This document shows positions 1 through 11,189 of a stretch of DNA of 64,000 nucleotides, piece after piece. The stretch is from Bicyclus anynana (Eukaryota > Arthropoda > Insecta > Lepidoptera > Nymphalidae). The DNA is taken from the NCBI RefSeq assembly GCF_947172395.1, contig NC_069083.1, positions 8,216,501 to 8,280,500 on the forward strand, in the 5' to 3' direction. How positions within the stretch are numbered: position 1 is the stretch's first letter; every line of letters begins with the position of its first letter. Position numbers and translations under genes: made by a program. The notes below the pieces were generated by a model that saw only the letters and a program-made list of their open reading frames with translations, was not told the DNA's origin and did not search any database.

Positions 1-163
1 TCACAGGCTTTACTTTTTTATATTACAGTATTTTTATATTAATATGAATATGAAATGAATCATATTGTTATGTTTAATCATATAAGTTGATCATATTTGT
101 TTAATCGTATAATAAAGTTGAACTGCCTACTGATTCATAACATTTAATAAAAATATGAATTTA

Positions 164-515
164 CTAGCCGACGCCCAGTGGATTCACCGTAGTTCACGTT
201 CCCGTAAGAATAAGGGAATAAAATATATTTTTTGATATTGACAAATGACCTGACTCTAGTGGCACAACAATTATAAAATCGGTTCAGTAGATCCAGGGCC
301 CCTACAACACCACAAACCTTTTTCTACATATACTAATATTATAAAGGTAAAGTTTGGTATTGTGGGGGATGTAATCTCTGGATCTACAAAACCAATTTTG
401 AAAATTATTTTACTACTAGAAAGCCACGTTGGTGATTATCAAAGGCTGTATTTTATTCCCCATATTCTCCGTACGAATGAGAACTAGACGGGTAGAACTG
501 CGGGGCGTCTGCTAG
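164..515. mobile_element. Head-to-head pair of Helitron-like elements
   Basis: Two diverged copies of one short element face each other. The minus copy runs from CTAG at 164 to about 343. The plus copy runs from about 329 to CTAG at 515. They share the TATACTAATATTATA start at 329-343. Internal landmarks (GATCTAC, CCGATTTT or CCAATTTT, CCACTAGA or CTACTAGA, GGGCGTC before CTAG) occur in mirror order. CTAG ends after a GC-rich hairpin suggest non-autonomous Helitrons. Confidence 0.6.
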
Positions 516-555
516 TATTAGTAAAGATTTCAAAAGGTCAAACTTCGATTCTTAC

Positions 556-765
556 CACATTCGCCCTCATGCTTAACGCGCAAGTTAAGCCGTCGTTCAC
601 ACGCCTCCTTGCGCAAGAGGCAATGGTTGCGGTAGGTTCTCCCTGCGGTGGAGCACACGGGCGCGCTGGACGACGGGCAGGTAGTGGGGCACGCGCAATG
701 CGCGCGACCGTCGCCGAGCGAGACGCATTCCGCGCCCCATCGGCAGAATGTCTTCTCGCAGGCTT
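556..765 (-). CDS. Exon encoding one complete follistatin (FOLN + Kazal) domain
   Basis: The exon is 210 nt, with acceptor CTCGTTTTCAG upstream and donor TGTG/GTAAGAA downstream. It is phase 1 at both ends and encodes 69 whole residues. These contain exactly ten cysteines (at 2, 7, 13, 23, 25, 29, 37, 48, 55 and 69), the number in a follistatin domain. The Kazal half follows C-x7-C-x6-Y-x3-C-x6-C-x13-C and includes CPTTCP, PVC and TYRNHC. Such domains are extracellular; in agrin and relatives they occur in series, each often on its own phase-1 exon. GC content is far above the surrounding intron. Any following domains lie outside the window to the left. Which follistatin-domain protein this is remains inference. 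Confidence 0.85.
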
Positions 766-843
766 CTGAAAACGAGACTTTAATTATTATCTATAGCTAT
801 TTTTAGTAGAGGCTTCAAAATTAGATTTGAAAAATAAGTAAAC

Positions 844-1070
844 CAATGTCTAACAATATGATTCACAATATTTATCAGGACAACTTAATTAACCAATCAT
901 TCACCAATCAAAATAAGATTTTAAAATAGCAGAGAATGACCTTGAGCGAAATTACGCACTTGTGAACGTTGTGTATAGGGTTAAAGACGTCATTAACAGT
1001 TAACTAACATTCCCTTTTTCCACTCAATACACTCTCCTCGCCTATACCTATAAAGAATGACACAACAAGA
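844..1070 (+). repeat. Dispersed repeat, copy 1 (partner at 13929-14155)
   Basis: Shares a long colinear match with 13929-14155, including GCAGAGAATGACCTTGAG, ACGCACTTGTGAACGTTGTG and TTTTCCACTCA. The family is not recognised. It overlaps a chance minus-strand frame that I do not call a gene. Confidence 0.7.
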
Positions 1071-2836
1071 AATGTGGACGGCTCGAACGCCACGAGCATT
1101 CTGAAGTCGACCGTACGACGAGCACCTTATATCGCAAGTCGTTCCCACTAACCGATCGCTACCCTTCTCTAAATATCTACTCTTTACCGAAACAAGTCGC
1201 ACCACCTATCGTCGGCACGAGTCACGAGATGAGGCGACGTATTTCCTTCACTATATTATTAGTAATTCTAACTGTCTAATAGGTAAATCGCGGAAACGGT
1301 TCTAACGATTTAAGTTAAAAGTTTAGTAGGTATATGTAGGGGTTTTAGGGGCAATAAGTCGATCTAGCTAGGTTTCATTCTTAGAAAACGTATAAAGCTC
1401 GGTCACCCAAGTACAACTTGACGAAAAATGCAGCTGGCCTACCTAATTTTGAGCGGAAATCATCTCCTATAAGAAAGCAGCCAACTCCACGGCTGTAAAA
1501 ACATAAAACTGTAGTGAATATCGACATTAGCACAATGTTCTAAGTCTAAAAGAGCATGATTAAACTTAACCAAACTCAGTAGAATGGCACAATTCCCAAT
1601 TTTCTACCTGAGCAGTTGAATCCGTGACTAAATTATTAAAAGCGGACTTAAATAAGATGCGAACATCCGCTTTACCACCGCATTGTGTGAGCAGGCCTTG
1701 GCTTTATAGCTGGAGAGCTGGTCGACATTTTTGGTACTACAAGTTGAAAACTTGCCCTGTACTTTTTTGTATACCACCCTACAACAGAACCGGAAACCTG
1801 TCTGGGGAACAGTGGGTATAAATCAACCCAGGTTGTAGAGGCATTCTGAAATTATTGTTTTATTTGAAAATTTGAAGAGTAAAAGCAATAAAAAAGCCAG
1901 TGGGGTATTTCTGCATGACAGGGATATTTCTTGCAAAAAAAACATCATTTTTGAGATACAGGGATTTAGGCCCACTACTCCCCAGACAGGTCTCCAGGAA
2001 GCGACTGCAACGAAGCGACCATCAAAGTATCTCATAAAGAGTAATAGACAAATGTCAATCAATAGCGGCGCAACCGAAAATATCGCAATTTCTATCATGG
2101 CGCGACAAAAAAGTTGATATTGAAACTAGTCCGCGGCCGTTGGTAAGTATTTATCTTCAGGAGACAAAAAAGAGAGTGTTATTTCAGCTGCACCAATATG
2201 GGTAGAGAATGTCTTTTTATCTTCGAGAGATAATTGTCGTTGACGCCTGCTAGGCCCGCAAATACAGGAATAGTACAAGGTAAGTTTTTAATTTGCTGAA
2301 ATACCTAGCCCAAAATGTCCACTAGCTCTTGGAGCATTGGGATTACCGATCTCTATCGCCTAGTTAAAATTCTGCGCAGAGATTGTCGAGCGCGAACAAC
2401 GCTTTAGCAAAAGTTAATTTACAATTTTCTTCTCGATTTCGATGCTGAAAATGCTTTTGATTGTATTGCACGTCTTTCATACGTGAAGTTTACGTTTGCT
2501 ATACTCAAATTGTACCTCTGAAAAGAAAACCTATGTATATATAGATTATAAATGCGAAAGTAAGGTTGTTTGCTTTTTTTTATTTTCTTATTACGTTTTC
2601 ACGTTTAAATTGGTTTTATAAATTTATTCACCAATGTAAAGCTACATTCTAGCTCACTGATAATGTAGCTTTCCATTGGTGGTGGTCAGATATATCAAAA
2701 CTGTAAATATTCACTGAATCGGGAATTATGAGAGCATCCGGAACTATAATGTACTGTCTTAGGTACCTTTTACATCTTGTTACGTCCGCGTAGAATTTAG
2801 CTTTTCACAATTAATCCCTAAAAGTAGTCTATGTTC

Positions 2837-2909
2837 AAATTGCTTCAGTAGCCGCAACGTAAGGGTGGAATAAATACACAACCTTTCGTCTTTATAATAT
2901 TAGTGTGCT
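2837..2909 (-). mobile_element. Helitron-like fragment (5' end)
   Basis: Contains TTCAGTAGCCGCAACGTAA and ends TTTATAATATTAGTGTGC, the minus-strand 5' end seen in many copies here. The CTAG end is missing. Confidence 0.55.
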
Positions 2910-3149
2910 AACTTTGATAAATTTAAAAAACGTATATCATCGTGCTGGAAAGTTAAACAGCTTGGCACGTATAGTATTTCCTGATAAGGTTACCTTATAC
3001 CTTTACTTGTCTTTGGCTACAGCCAAATCTAGACCATAACTGAGCCAATTTAGCCTATGTTGTTACGTTAAATAAAATATTTTTATACATTTGACAAATA
3101 TTGGTTATATCTCGTACGAGAACTAAATCGAAATAATGTCACCTTATTC

Positions 3150-3475
3150 AACACCAAAGACGTATACATTAGATTTATCTCCCACGAAATAAGATCAAGC
3201 GTCGGGATTTAGCCAAGAATTCATTTCCTCGACTTTTATAAAGGCCGGGGACGAATCCGCTTACAGAAACGAAAGCAGGCGGAAATAACAATTTCGAAAG
3301 AAACAAACAAAATTCTAGAACGCGGTTCGCTGTAGACGGCTGATATAAATGGAGACAGGAGGGGAGATAAAAATGATGGCGGTGCCTCGTGAATTGAAGA
3401 AAATTAGGATATTCACCGCTCTTTCAGCCGCGCTCCAACTGTATAAATTATCGATAAGTACCTAGGCTTCGTTTA
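3150..3475. other. GC-richer intronic patch without recognisable gene
   Basis: This patch is more GC-rich than the surrounding intron and carries TTTATAAAGGCCGGGG near 3236. No exon with paired splice sites is visible. It could be an intronic regulatory element or an unrecognised repeat. Confidence 0.2.
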
Positions 3476-4499
3476 TATTTTTCCTTATTATCCGTTCTAA
3501 ATGCTGACGGAAGGAACCTTGTCAAAGGAAATTATTGATGAAGCGTAAAAGCTCTGACTGTGTTGCCTGACTTAGTATATAAATTCACCCAATTATTTAT
3601 TTGAACATTTACTTAACCAGGAAATTAATTATTGTGAACACTTTTCTTTTTAAGTATACCTTGTGGGTCGTAATTCGACACAGAATTAAATGATTTACAC
3701 ACGAGTGCTCTTTTTCCTTTACATTAAGGAAACCACAGAGAGTACCAATTAACTCTCCGTAACAAGGCCAAAAGGTAAAACCTACATTTACGTTGTTACT
3801 TTGAACACTGGAACATTGACATTGTCTTTTTTTACAAAGTAATTTGTTAGTAAAAATAAATGTGCAAATGGTCATTTATTTTTTTACTACTTTTTTATGG
3901 TCTTCATAATTATCTTAAATGGAGTTTATCACTTAGTTTGTTAGTTAGACTGGCAAAAATCTAAAAAAGTAGTTTTATATTATTATATGTAGATTCATTT
4001 CTACGTTTTTGAAGTCGGTTGAACATCTTAAAATTACTTTTAATAAAAGTTATAGATATGCTAGTCCAACATCACACCTCCATACTGTTAAAATTTAATT
4101 TAAAATGCATTTCTGCAGAAGTTTTCTCAGTTTATAAGCCCAAACGCGCTTATCCTTACTCACCTTTTTCCTAAGTGGAATAAAGTAAAATAACTTCCTA
4201 AATGGAATAACTAAAATCAAATTATAGCCTACAAAAAGTCGGGGCAACCCTTTTCAAAGTTAAGTAACTAACAAATACTTGATTACTTTTACAATACACG
4301 TAATAAGAAACTGGGAAGATGTTATGTTGTAACGAGTTTAAATTATTATTATCGATTAGTTAATTAACAACCGCCAAACTTGTAACTTGTGCAATTTGTA
4401 AAAGTAGTTTAGGAGTATATACTAGTAATAAACAATTTTAAATTTTTTTGTCAACAACAATATTTTATTGAAAACCCATGAACTAATTAGTATGATTTT

Positions 4500-4705
4500 A
4501 TTAGAGGATGCCCGCGACTGATGAGATGGCGTACAATTATATATACTCGTACATATACAAATCGCGCAGGGACCATGGATTTTTGCGGAATAAAAAGTAG
4601 CATATGTCTGCTTAAAGGTCCAAATTTCATCCAAATCGGTTCAGCAATTTAAACGTGAAAAGGTGACAGACAGACAGACTTACTTCGCATTTATAAATTT
4701 GCGTG
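4500..4705 (-). mobile_element. Helitron-like fragment
   Basis: Contains GGGACCATGGATTTTTGCGG, AAAAAGTAGCATATGT, CAAATCGGTTCAGCA and a (GACA)n stretch before TTTATAAA, in the order of the minus-strand elements elsewhere. Both ends are degraded. Confidence 0.55.
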
Positions 4706-4912
4706 GAATATGGATTATGTAAAATGGACATTCACAGCGCAATTTGTTGACCAAAACACATCTGTTCATTCGTCCATCGTGAATATTGCTAAAATAAATA
4801 ACAATATGCCGCTCCTTTAGGCTTTTCTGTCGCCTTCATGTAAAATTATGAGCGTGTTCTGTACGTAAAATTACGTAGTAGTAGATGATAAAATATAATA
4901 TGGGCCGGGCTT

Positions 4913-5830
4913 AATAGACTAGGATCCTATGATGGCTAGACCTTCCTCTAAAAAAAATTAAAAGCTTTGTCAGTTGAATGCTTCTGTCATAGGTAAGTAT
5001 GGTAGCCAATTATGCAGTTTGAAGTGTCGTTAGTTTAGGAAGTAGCAGGTTTCAAAGATCCAGACTCTTTTTTTTTTATTATTATTTACAAGTTAGCCCT
5101 TGACTACAATCTCATCTGATGGTAAGTGATGATGCAGTCTAAGATGGAAGCGGGCTAACTTGTTCGAAGGAGGATGAAAATCCACACCCCTTTCGGTTTC
5201 TACACGGCATCGTACCGGAACGCTAAATCGCTTGGCGGTACATCTTTGCCGGTAGGGTGGTAACTAGCCACGGCCAAAGCCTCCCACCAGCCAGACCTGG
5301 ACAAATTAAGAAAATCTCAATCTGCTCAGCCGGGGATCGAACCCAGGACCTCCGTCTTGTAAATCCACCGCGCATACCACTGCGCCACGGAGGCCGTCGC
5401 ACTGCGCCACGGAGGCCGTCACTGCGCCACGGAGGTCGTCTCTCTCAACCGTCTAAGTATAAAGTGTATTTTTTTTATATTTTCCTTAGTATAAGACATT
5501 ATATTTCCAACCGCCAGCTTTGCGGCAGTTATTTCGCAATCTCAAAAACCACTCGACGTACAAAAATAAAATTTGGCAAAGAGGTAGTTTATAGTTAGTA
5601 GACGTCCTATAAGAACGAATTTGGCGACAGGGCCAATGAAGCCTCTAGTTCAAGATAAAACTTCAAGTGTTTCTAGCAAAGGGTTGCCAAGTCTCTGGTG
5701 ACTGAGAATATAATTTTTCATATTAAACCCAAGGAAAATATATAAAAAAAATAAAGGAGCATGAGCTGACAAACTTTCAATTTTTATAAAATGTGGAAGG
5801 TCTAGTCATGATCGGCTCTTAGTCTATAAG
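4913..5830. mobile_element. Foldback element with about 75-bp inverted ends, split by a SINE
   Basis: 4913-4990 and 5755-5830 are imperfect inverted repeats sharing ATAGACTA, CTAGACCTTCC, AAAAATT, TTTGTCAG and ATGCT in mirror order. A tRNA-derived SINE (5067-5440) lies between them. No transposase frame is visible, so it is probably a non-autonomous DNA element. Confidence 0.5.
5067..5440 (-). mobile_element. tRNA-derived SINE, family A, with triplicated head
   Basis: On the minus strand it starts GGCCTCCGTGGCGCAGTGG, has a Pol III A box (TGGCGCAGTGG) and B box (GGTTCGATCCC), and ends in T/A-rich tail sequence near 5067. The first 21 bases of the head are tandemly present three times at 5378-5440. 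Confidence 0.85.
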
Positions 5831-5934
5831 AGGTTAATGTGGGGCGCGCCCAAAGTCTGCACAAAGCAATTTTGCTGCTCTCGCAGTAGTTGGCATGTCA
5901 CCCGCACTATGTACGTGCAGACCAAAGATAAGGC

Positions 5935-6355
5935 TTGGAAAGTTCTAAACACACTGTACCGACGATGTGACGATGTTTAATTAGGACAGTTTGGCGATTC
6001 CGAGCTTTTGTTGCAGTGTACCGCATTTATTTTATTTAGTTTATGAATTAGCTTTTCTGCAATGTAATATTACTTTAAACTTTTATTATTGAACTTGATA
6101 TGCATTGTCTTTTTCTTGTGAAGGGTAAAGGGACAGCAGAGATTTTATGACTATCGATAAAAGTGAATTGGTACAAGTATGTCTTACATTTTATTTAAAA
6201 AATATTGTAAACTAACAGAGCCCAGGTGGTTTCGAGTAAATCTCATTCCCATGGGAGTTCTAAACATATTGTACCAACGTTATGACGATTTTTAATTAGT
6301 ATAGTTTGGCGATTCCGAGCTTTTTTGCCAGTTTGTGTTGCGAGTGTACAGCATT
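5935..6355 (+). repeat. Local direct repeat, two copies
   Basis: 5938-6028 and 6246-6353 share GTTCTAAACA, ATGACGAT or GTGACGAT, TTTAATTAG, and CAGTTTGGCGATTCCGAGC or its TAG variant. They lie about 310 bp apart. The family is not recognised. Confidence 0.6.
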
Positions 6356-6982
6356 TTTGAACACGCTTATATTATCCTCACTTGTAACTATGTAAGTAAG
6401 AAAATCACATTTTGGAATCTTAATCTGACCCATTTCCCGGTCTTTGATTAGGATGAAATTTTGCACACGCTCTGAGTTCTGATCACAATACATGACTAGC
6501 TAAGAAACGTCCTTTACAAATCCAATATGGCGGCCTCCCTAAGATAGCGGGCGGACTGGCTGTTTGAAATACATGGTATGGATATCAAATGAAAGGGTTT
6601 GCTGTCAGGAATGTGAAAAAATAGTCAAGTAACTTAAATCCAATATTTGTAATTTTTAGTGCGTGCTAAAGGCGTGTTTTTTAGTTGTTTAAACTATTTA
6701 TAGTTATTTTATGAATGTTATCTTTCTGAAATTCTTAACCCGGAGTTAGGATGTTGGTGGTCTTACAATCCATGCCTCGAAAAGCAAGTAATGTCGTCGA
6801 TCCCTCTTATTATAATTAAAATCTGTTGATGGTCATTAATGCTATCACCCTATGCCTGCCTTGAAGCAACGTGGTGGGTCAAAGCTCCATATCCCTTCTC
6901 CATATGAAAGAGTGTTTAGCTGGAGGGCTCGTAGTGGGTCGTTAACTATTACTATTTTATCATATTACCCAAGCTTCGTTCG

Positions 6983-7188
6983 TTACCAACCCATATTCGG
7001 CTCACTGCTGAGCTTGAGTCTCCTCTCAGAATGAGAGGGTTTAGGCCAATAGTCCACCACGCTGGCCCAATGCGGATTGGCAGACTTCACACACGCAGAG
7101 AATTCAGAAAAATCTGCAATTCATTTTCATTCTGCATTCTGCAGGTTTCCTCACGATTTTTTCCTTCAACGTTTAAAACACGTGAAAG
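6983..7188 (-). mobile_element. tRNA-derived SINE, family B, body only
   Basis: Starts with the tail ACCAACCCATATTCGGCTCA and carries GTCCACCACGCTGGCCCAAT, GCGGATTGGCAGACTTCACA and TTTCCTCACGAT. The tRNA-like head is missing (5' truncated). Confidence 0.8.
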
Positions 7189-7533
7189 CTTACCCAAGAT
7201 AAATTTTATTAAAAACGTTGAAGCATACTTTCTGATTGATTCGTTTATACTATATATAAACAAACCTTAAGAACCTTACCTTTTCCCGTCAGCAAATAGC
7301 AAATAGACATTAGGTAATATATACTAAAAGAACGAAATGCTTGATCATCAAATAGATTTGGAAAATAAAATTCAGCAGCGGAATACAGTTTCAAGAAAAT
7401 GTCATCAAAAACTGTGATCGAAGCTGTCTGGTTCGACAGATAAACATTTTACGAGTACCGAAAACTTTCAACTTTCTAGTTTTCTTTTATGATAAATATA
7501 TCTTAAAAGAATTGCTAGATGTAAAGAGCAATG

Positions 7534-7580
7534 CGCTGCATCATCGCTTATGATCAGGCGTGATTGCAGTGAATATTAAT
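7534..7580 (+). mobile_element. LINE 3' tail fragment
   Basis: GCTGCATCATCGCTTATGAT followed by CAGGCGTGATTGCAG matches the 3' end of the LINE at 13365-13665. No coding part is present. Confidence 0.5.
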
Positions 7581-7815
7581 GAAAAATTTCCAATACATTC
7601 CATTCAAAAGTTACGTTGAATCTCGGAAAATGATACGGCAGATTTTTTTTGTTTCATTATATAAGGGGTGCCTAGCCAAGTTTTCATAATCCTAATCCAT
7701 AAGTGTCAGCCGCCATGTTGAAAAAGGAGGTGAAAATCGTTTTTTCGCTCTACTGTCCAAAATATACAACTCACTGCAGGCTGAAACCTGCAGCTACATA
7801 ATTTATATTAAATAA

Positions 7816-8005
7816 CTAGCTGACGCCGCGCGGTTTCTCCCGCGTGGTTCCCGTTCCCGCAAGAACCCAGGAAAAATATATAGCCTATGGCCTTCCTCGA
7901 TAAATGGGCTATCTAACACCGAAAGATTTTTTCAAATTGGACCAGCAGTTTCTGAGATTAGCGTGTTCAATCACACAAACAAACAAACTCTTTTTCCCCA
8001 AAATA
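7816..8005 (-). mobile_element. Helitron-like element, GCGCGG family
   Basis: CTAGCTGACGCCGCGCGG at one end, then GGGCTATCTAACACCGAAAG, CCAGCAGTTTCTGAGATTAG and an AAACAAAC run. The GC-rich imperfect hairpin next to CTAG fits a Helitron 3' end. It lies about 180 bp downstream of the micro-exon. Confidence 0.65.
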
Positions 8006-8182
8006 TCTTAAAAGATGACCTTGGGAATATCTCCCAGGAGAATTGAGGGTCTTCTAAGTAGGAGAGGGTGACATTGATTTTAAGTATAGTCTAGTTATAT
8101 TTACGTTAGATTTAATTTAAATACATAGTAGCTAAAAATAAAATACATCAGCTACTCTAAAAATGTAATATTTATATCTTAC

Positions 8183-8218
8183 CTTCCGGAGCGGGCGGCC
8201 GTGGTTGATAATGTAAAT
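8183..8218 (-). CDS. 36-nt micro-exon encoding a proline-rich stalk
   Basis: On the minus strand a pyrimidine-rich tract ending TTTGTTTCAG is followed by 36 bases and then a consensus donor, AAG/GTAAGAT. The segment is GC-rich in AT-rich surroundings. Read in phase 1 it encodes LHYQPRPPAPE, with split codons at both ends. The last base of the 21043-21829 exon (T) plus AT gives Tyr. The final G plus the AA that opens the 556-765 exon gives Glu. It therefore fits between the membrane anchor and the follistatin exon. Its length is a multiple of three, so skipping it would keep the frame, although joining exon 1 directly to the 556-765 exon would create TAA at the junction. Confidence 0.62.
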
Positions 8219-8564
8219 CTGAAACAAATTAAAACAACATTTACTTATCATTCATTTCCACAAGATGGAAGAGACGGCTCTATACATATTTAATTACACT
8301 CTTCAAGGGATTGCGTTGGAATACGAAATGGGAGTGACAAAAAAATACTTTTGGTTTGCTTTTTCAAATTTTATTATTATTTTTAATAATTAACTAATAC
8401 TTTTTATTTATAAAAACCTCTTTAAATTGAAGATATTCCAAGTTATGTAATTTGTTAAGTCATCAACACAAGAGCCTTAATATCCTGAATATCCATACTG
8501 TGACTAGTGTGAACTCTACCAATCTTGTAGAGTTCACACACGCATGAAAAATTGAGCAAACCTG

Positions 8565-8645
8565 GTGGACTATTGGCCTCTCATTCTGAAAGAAGACTCA
8601 AGCTCAGATGTGAGTTGAATATGGGTTTATAATGATGATAAATGA
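8565..8645 (+). mobile_element. SINE family B, 3' fragment
   Basis: GGTGGACTATTGGCCTCTCA, then CAAGCTCAG and ATATGGGTTTATAATGATG. Only the last quarter of the element is present. Confidence 0.65.
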
Positions 8646-9667
8646 TAGTATTTTATTATGGCTTTGAATGTACCTAGTAAATTGACAACACAAACGCCAT
8701 TATGCGTAAACTAAAGGAACATCAGCACAGCTAAAACGTGCCGTTTAATCTTTTAAAGTGATACAGAAGGAAGTGTATGGCATAGAAACCCGTTTAACAA
8801 CAAACCGTTGCTAAGCAACTTCTTACAAAGAGATGATGATTTAAAAACATGTTTCTGTTTCGCTAACACTCCTGTAGATTCACACACAAACACGAGTGTC
8901 AAATTCCTGCCTGTACAATTACAAACGAAACCAAATTGTCGTCGGAAATACAAGATATCATATTATACATAATATAATACATGTGAAACCGCGGAAAACA
9001 ATGGAAATGTAATCACAGGAGACCGTCAGTAAACCAATATTTTGTTACAATTAAATTAAATGATTCACAAACTCGTGCACAAAAATCATATAGCCAAAAT
9101 AACTCGGTTGACTGCGCAGTTCATTTGTGAAACCCATTCGAAATGTTATTTAGAGCAGAAACCACAATAATCTAATTATTAAGCCAGCCCATACATACCG
9201 CAACGTTTTAACTTCACTAGTACGCTGTTCCATTAGTTTTTACTACTTTCTGGTGTTAAATGTAATGTATTTTCGTTCGCGCATGGACACAGAAACAAAG
9301 CGCGTAATCGAATTCCTGGAATAATGTTTGAGTCTACATTTTAATTGGTCGTTGTAAGCGAAATGTATAGAATAAATGGGTAGTAAATTGCATACGTTTT
9401 AACCAATTTATGTATTTTGAAATCAATGAATTTGTCAGGTTTAAATGAGCGTTAAACCAAATAGGTCAACAGCATGTTTCATCAGTTCAATTTTTTTAGT
9501 GAAATATGTGCTTTTATTTCATACCCAACGCGTCAACGTTGTATAACATTTCTTTTTCAGTACACGCCCAGTACACGCCTTTACAAACCTTAAGAGCCTT
9601 ATTTAATTTTATGTGACGTCACTAAACCTATACCCAGCGAACGAACATGGAAATAGGAAGTTCCTTA

Positions 9668-9985
9668 TTAAAACATAACAACAGTACCTTCGCCCCAGGC
9701 AACACAAACATAAACTACATAGCATCTTCGCCGGTGAAGACGAGATTCCCGATATCTGACGTCACACAGGCGTGGGATTTTTAACTCATGATCTCGGGGG
9801 CGCCCGGATTTATACCATCCAGCCAAAATACCTTTCCCGTACGGCCCTCTAAGCCGAGGACCAAGTCTCAGAAGAGACGCCCTTAAAGAGTCGTTCCGCT
9901 TATCTACTCTGCTTCTGCTTCGGGCCCAATCAGGCGATGATTCTGCGCTCGCCCAAACCCCTTGTTGACGCCGCTGAGTTCCCAT
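9668..9985 (-). other. Unrecognised 105-codon open frame in a GC-rich patch
   Basis: An open minus-strand frame lies inside intron 1, in the same direction as the host gene. It is rich in Arg and has few hydrophobic blocks, with GRPRDHELKIPRL and YRESRLHRRR near its C-terminus. I see no paired splice sites, signal peptide or membrane segment. The strong GC contrast suggests a repeat-derived fragment, possibly a LINE 3' end, or a stray exon. A database search would settle it. Confidence 0.3.
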
Positions 9986-10490
9986 TAAGAAGCCTACTTT
10001 TTTTATTCAACAGCATACAAAAAGAACGTCATAAAGTGCTTATTTTGTAAAGTATTTCATTTATAGCAGAATAATAGTAAAGTATTAATAATTTACTTAC
10101 CAATATTGTTTACGTATTATTTTGTTAATGGCCCTTCTGTTACTGAATTGTACTGTACTCCATTGTTTTATTGTTTCTTTTGATCAAAAGGAATCAATTA
10201 AAATGAAATGAGGAATATTGATGTATATTTTTTTTTGTATTTTTATTGTACTTTTTAATAGAATCTTTAGTCGAGTCACCTTTTGTAACATCGTTATGGT
10301 TCAAAGCTTTTGGAATTATTGTTTACAAAATAAATTATTGGTGATTAATGGTTTTATTTGTACAACCTAATAAATATTACATGTAAATAAAATTGGAATG
10401 TCTGTCTGTGATTTCAATATACGGTGTTTTCTCAAGTGTTTATAGTTATTTACACGACACCGAACCACAAACGACCTATTTTAAAATGTT

Positions 10491-10633
10491 TGCCAGTCAG
10501 TCTTTCTGTTTGTCTGGGCTAATCATTGGTACGACTCAACCGATTTATACGGGATTTTCACTGTAAGATAGAGGAGAATACGGAGCGCATTTATGCTACG
10601 TTTCACATAGACGAAGTCGTGGGCGTCTACTAG
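10491..10633 (+). mobile_element. Helitron-like element, GGGCGTC-CTAG end
   Basis: Contains a GTCTTTCTGTTTGTCTG run, AACCGATTTATACGGGA and a GACGAAGTCGTGGGCGTC hairpin region just before CTAG at 10630-10633. Confidence 0.55.
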
Positions 10634-10809
10634 TGATTTTTAATAAAGAGTGGAGTGGATTTTTCAACAATACATTTGAAATCATTTTTAACTCTGAATG
10701 ATAAATGTCATCATTTAACATGAAAGTTTTAATTGAAGAAAATGACAACATTTAAAAAATAGCACTACAATTTTAATACCTAAATGAAAATAAAGCAAAT
10801 TTTTATATG

Positions 10810-11080
10810 TGATGTGAGGTATGACGCAATCTAACATCGAAGCGGGCTAATTTGTTGGGAGGAGGATGAAAATCCGCACCCCTGAAAGTTTCTATACGAC
10901 ATCGTGCCGGAACGCTAAATCGCTTGGCCGTATGTCTTTGCTGGTACGGTGGTAACTAGCCACGGTCGAAGCCTCCCACCAGTCCTGGACTAATCAAGAA
11001 ACCTCAATTGAATCACCCGCGGATCGAACCCAAGACCTCCGGTTTGTAAATCCACCGTGCGCGACTACACCATGGAGGCT
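10810..11080 (-). mobile_element. SINE family A
   Basis: The minus-strand head reads GAGCCTCCATGGTGTAGTCG, with a degraded A box and a B box near 11025. The body shows CCTCCCACCAGTC, TAAATCGCTTGGC and GAGGATGAAAATCC. The tail is truncated near 10810. Confidence 0.75.
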
Positions 11081-11189
11081 CAAATTAATTAAAACAATTA
11101 ACATATTTTTTGGCGTGACCAGTGAATTCAGTTCAAAACGCAAATAATACAAAAAACTGAAACATTAGGTGAGGATTAATTTCACCTAG

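Larger units (their letters stand above)
766..8182 (-). other. Intron between the micro-exon and the follistatin exon
   Basis: About 7.4 kb between the donor at 8181-8182 and the acceptor at 766-768. It holds repeats (separate entries) and AT-rich sequence. I saw no further exon with both splice sites and an open phase-1 frame. 1071-2830 and 6360-6980 show nothing recognisable beyond chance frames. Confidence 0.5.

Noticed and set aside
569..769. 66-codon plus-strand frame with an ATG
   Set aside because: It is the antisense of the follistatin exon, whose ten-cysteine pattern and splice sites are far stronger evidence.
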